A stretch of 7,194 nucleotides of DNA from Bryobacterales bacterium (lineage in GTDB: Bacteria > Acidobacteriota > Terriglobia > Bryobacterales > Bryobacteraceae), in contig PLMF01000076.1 in assembly GCA_003142355.1 (NCBI GenBank), forward strand, positions 14,614 to 21,807. Direction: 5' to 3'. Below, piece after piece: positions 6,614 to 7,194 of the stretch (positions are counted from its first letter, which is position 1; each line of letters opens with the position of its first letter). Position numbers and translations under genes: made by a program. The notes beneath the pieces were generated by a model. The model was not told where the DNA came from and did not search any database. It saw only the letters and a list, made by a program, of their open reading frames with translations.

Positions 6614-6619
6614 TATAAT
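6614..6619 (+). promoter_or_regulatory. Putative -10 box (TATAAT) for the GT39-like gene
   Basis: Perfect TATAAT, the most A/T-rich point of the intergenic region, 24 nt before ATG 6644; the expected leader is about 18 nt. The hexamer 17 nt upstream (6591-6596) is CGCAGC, so no -35 of standard type is seen. Confidence 0.45.
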
Positions 6620-6643
6620 TCAGGTTGCTTCGCGTACAAGACG

Positions 6644-7194
6644 ATGAAGTCACCGCCATCCACGCCGGTAGTTGTTTTCGCCTGTCTGGTCGCGGTGTTG
6701 GTTCTGATTTCGGCGTACTGTACGGATCGGAATGGGGCGGTGGATGAACCCGGATTCCTCAACCCGCCATACATGCTGGTCCATTCCGGCCACCTGAGGT
6801 TTCCGACCTGGGCTTATAACAAGTTCTTCAATCTTCCGGTGATCACCCATCCGCCGGTGCACGTGATGTGGATCGGGCTGCTGGGGCGTCTGGGGCTGCC
6901 CGTCTATTACGCCGAAGCCACTCCGACGGTCCTGCTGTTGCTGTTGTCGATGGCGATCATCCTGGGCAGCCCGTTTCCCACCCCCGTCAAGCTGGGCTGG
7001 CTGTTCTCGATCGGTTTTCTGGCTGCGAGCGGGGAGGCCATCACAGCGTGCTTCGGCTCGCGGCCGGAGGGCGAGATCCAGGCGGCGTGGTTGTGCGGAC
7101 TGCTGCTGCTGGAGGGCGGCCGGATGGGGGGTTGGAACCGGCGCTGGCTCGGTGCCGGAGCACTGTTTCTCACCTGGGCCTCCGGAACCCACTA
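6644..7194 (+). CDS. GT-C membrane glycosyltransferase, GT39/ArnT-like (3' end missing)
   Basis: 183 codons are open from ATG 6644 to the right edge. The protein begins with a hydrophobic helix (about residues 8-24, VVVFACLVAVLVLISAY), then an external loop with VDEPGFLNPPYMLVHSGH (33-50) and ITHPPVHVMWIG (67-78). An acidic pair after helix 1, here D34 and E35, and the HPP segment are typical of GT39-like enzymes, which take sugars from polyprenyl phosphate on the outer face of the membrane. Further helices follow (about 93-108 and 116-128). SRPEGEIQAAWLCGLLLLEG contains the RPE-plus-helix pattern also common in this group. Whole members usually have 450-600 residues, so about two thirds is missing. 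It is divergent from the SGNH gene and probably driven from the TATAAT box at 6614. No Shine-Dalgarno precedes the ATG. Substrates cannot be told. Confidence 0.8.
   Translation, partial: MKSPPSTPVVVFACLVAVLVLISAYCTDRNGAVDEPGFLNPPYMLVHSGHLRFPTWAYNKFFNLPVITHPPVHVMWIGLLGRLGLPVYYAEATPTVLLLLLSMAIILGSPFPTPVKLGWLFSIGFLAASGEAITACFGSRPEGEIQAAWLCGLLLLEGGRMGGWNRRWLGAGALFLTWASGTH

Noticed and set aside
6650..7192. 180-codon open frame on the minus strand
   Set aside because: Antisense to the GT39-like gene, which has a clear first helix and acidic loop; the opposite frame is Q, R and H rich.
1..7194. Saxitoxin biosynthesis
   Set aside because: Only the SxtI/J/K-like accessory set is seen, which is widespread outside toxin clusters. 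No polyketide synthase-like SxtA, amidinotransferase or Rieske oxygenase genes are in the window.

Overview
The window is GC-rich bacterial DNA, densely packed with genes for cell-envelope or exported-glycan chemistry. The style resembles Acidobacteriota (Bryobacter/Solibacter type): high GC, large membrane glycosyltransferases, and hardly any Shine-Dalgarno sequences. No rRNA or other phylogenetic marker is present, so that placement is an inference. There is no sign of phage, IS element, CRISPR, tRNA or rRNA.

Layout. 1-651 (minus) is the N-terminal third of a NodU/CmcH/SxtI-type O-carbamoyltransferase that runs off the left edge. 683-832 (minus) is a 49-residue one-helix membrane protein of the DUF5989 type, probably cotranscribed with it. 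926-1924 (plus) is a polyprenyl-phosphate GT2 glycosyltransferase whose 3' end overlaps the convergent gene by 51 bp. 1874-4030 (minus) is a 718-residue polytopic GT-C-like membrane protein with a C-terminal beta-rich domain. 4063-4485 (minus) is an SxtJ-family membrane protein. 4538-6454 (minus) is a 638-residue membrane-anchored SGNH/GDSL hydrolase, read in the order SGNH, SxtJ, GT-C. 6455-6643 is a divergent intergenic region with a GC-rich 13-bp repeat and a TATAAT box. 6644 to the right edge (plus) is the N-terminal part of a second GT-C (GT39/ArnT-like) membrane glycosyltransferase.

Reading. Carbamoyltransferase, DUF5989 and SxtJ form a set that recurs in bacteria and is known from the saxitoxin clusters as SxtI, SxtK and SxtJ. 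Here the set is split by two glycosyltransferase genes and accompanied by an SGNH hydrolase and a second GT-C enzyme. The likely scheme is inferred. GT2 makes a polyprenyl-phosphate sugar, the GT-C proteins use such donors outside the cytoplasmic membrane, the carbamoyltransferase modifies a hydroxyl with carbamoyl phosphate and ATP, and the SGNH protein edits or transfers an ester on the periplasmic side. Nothing here supports saxitoxin synthesis itself.

The most interesting observations are the split carbamoyltransferase module, a C-terminal beta-domain that the SGNH and GT-C proteins appear to share, TAYAAT boxes very close to five start codons without Shine-Dalgarno sites, and an 8-bp inverted repeat ATTGTACA/TGTACAAT that places two such boxes symmetrically in a divergent promoter.
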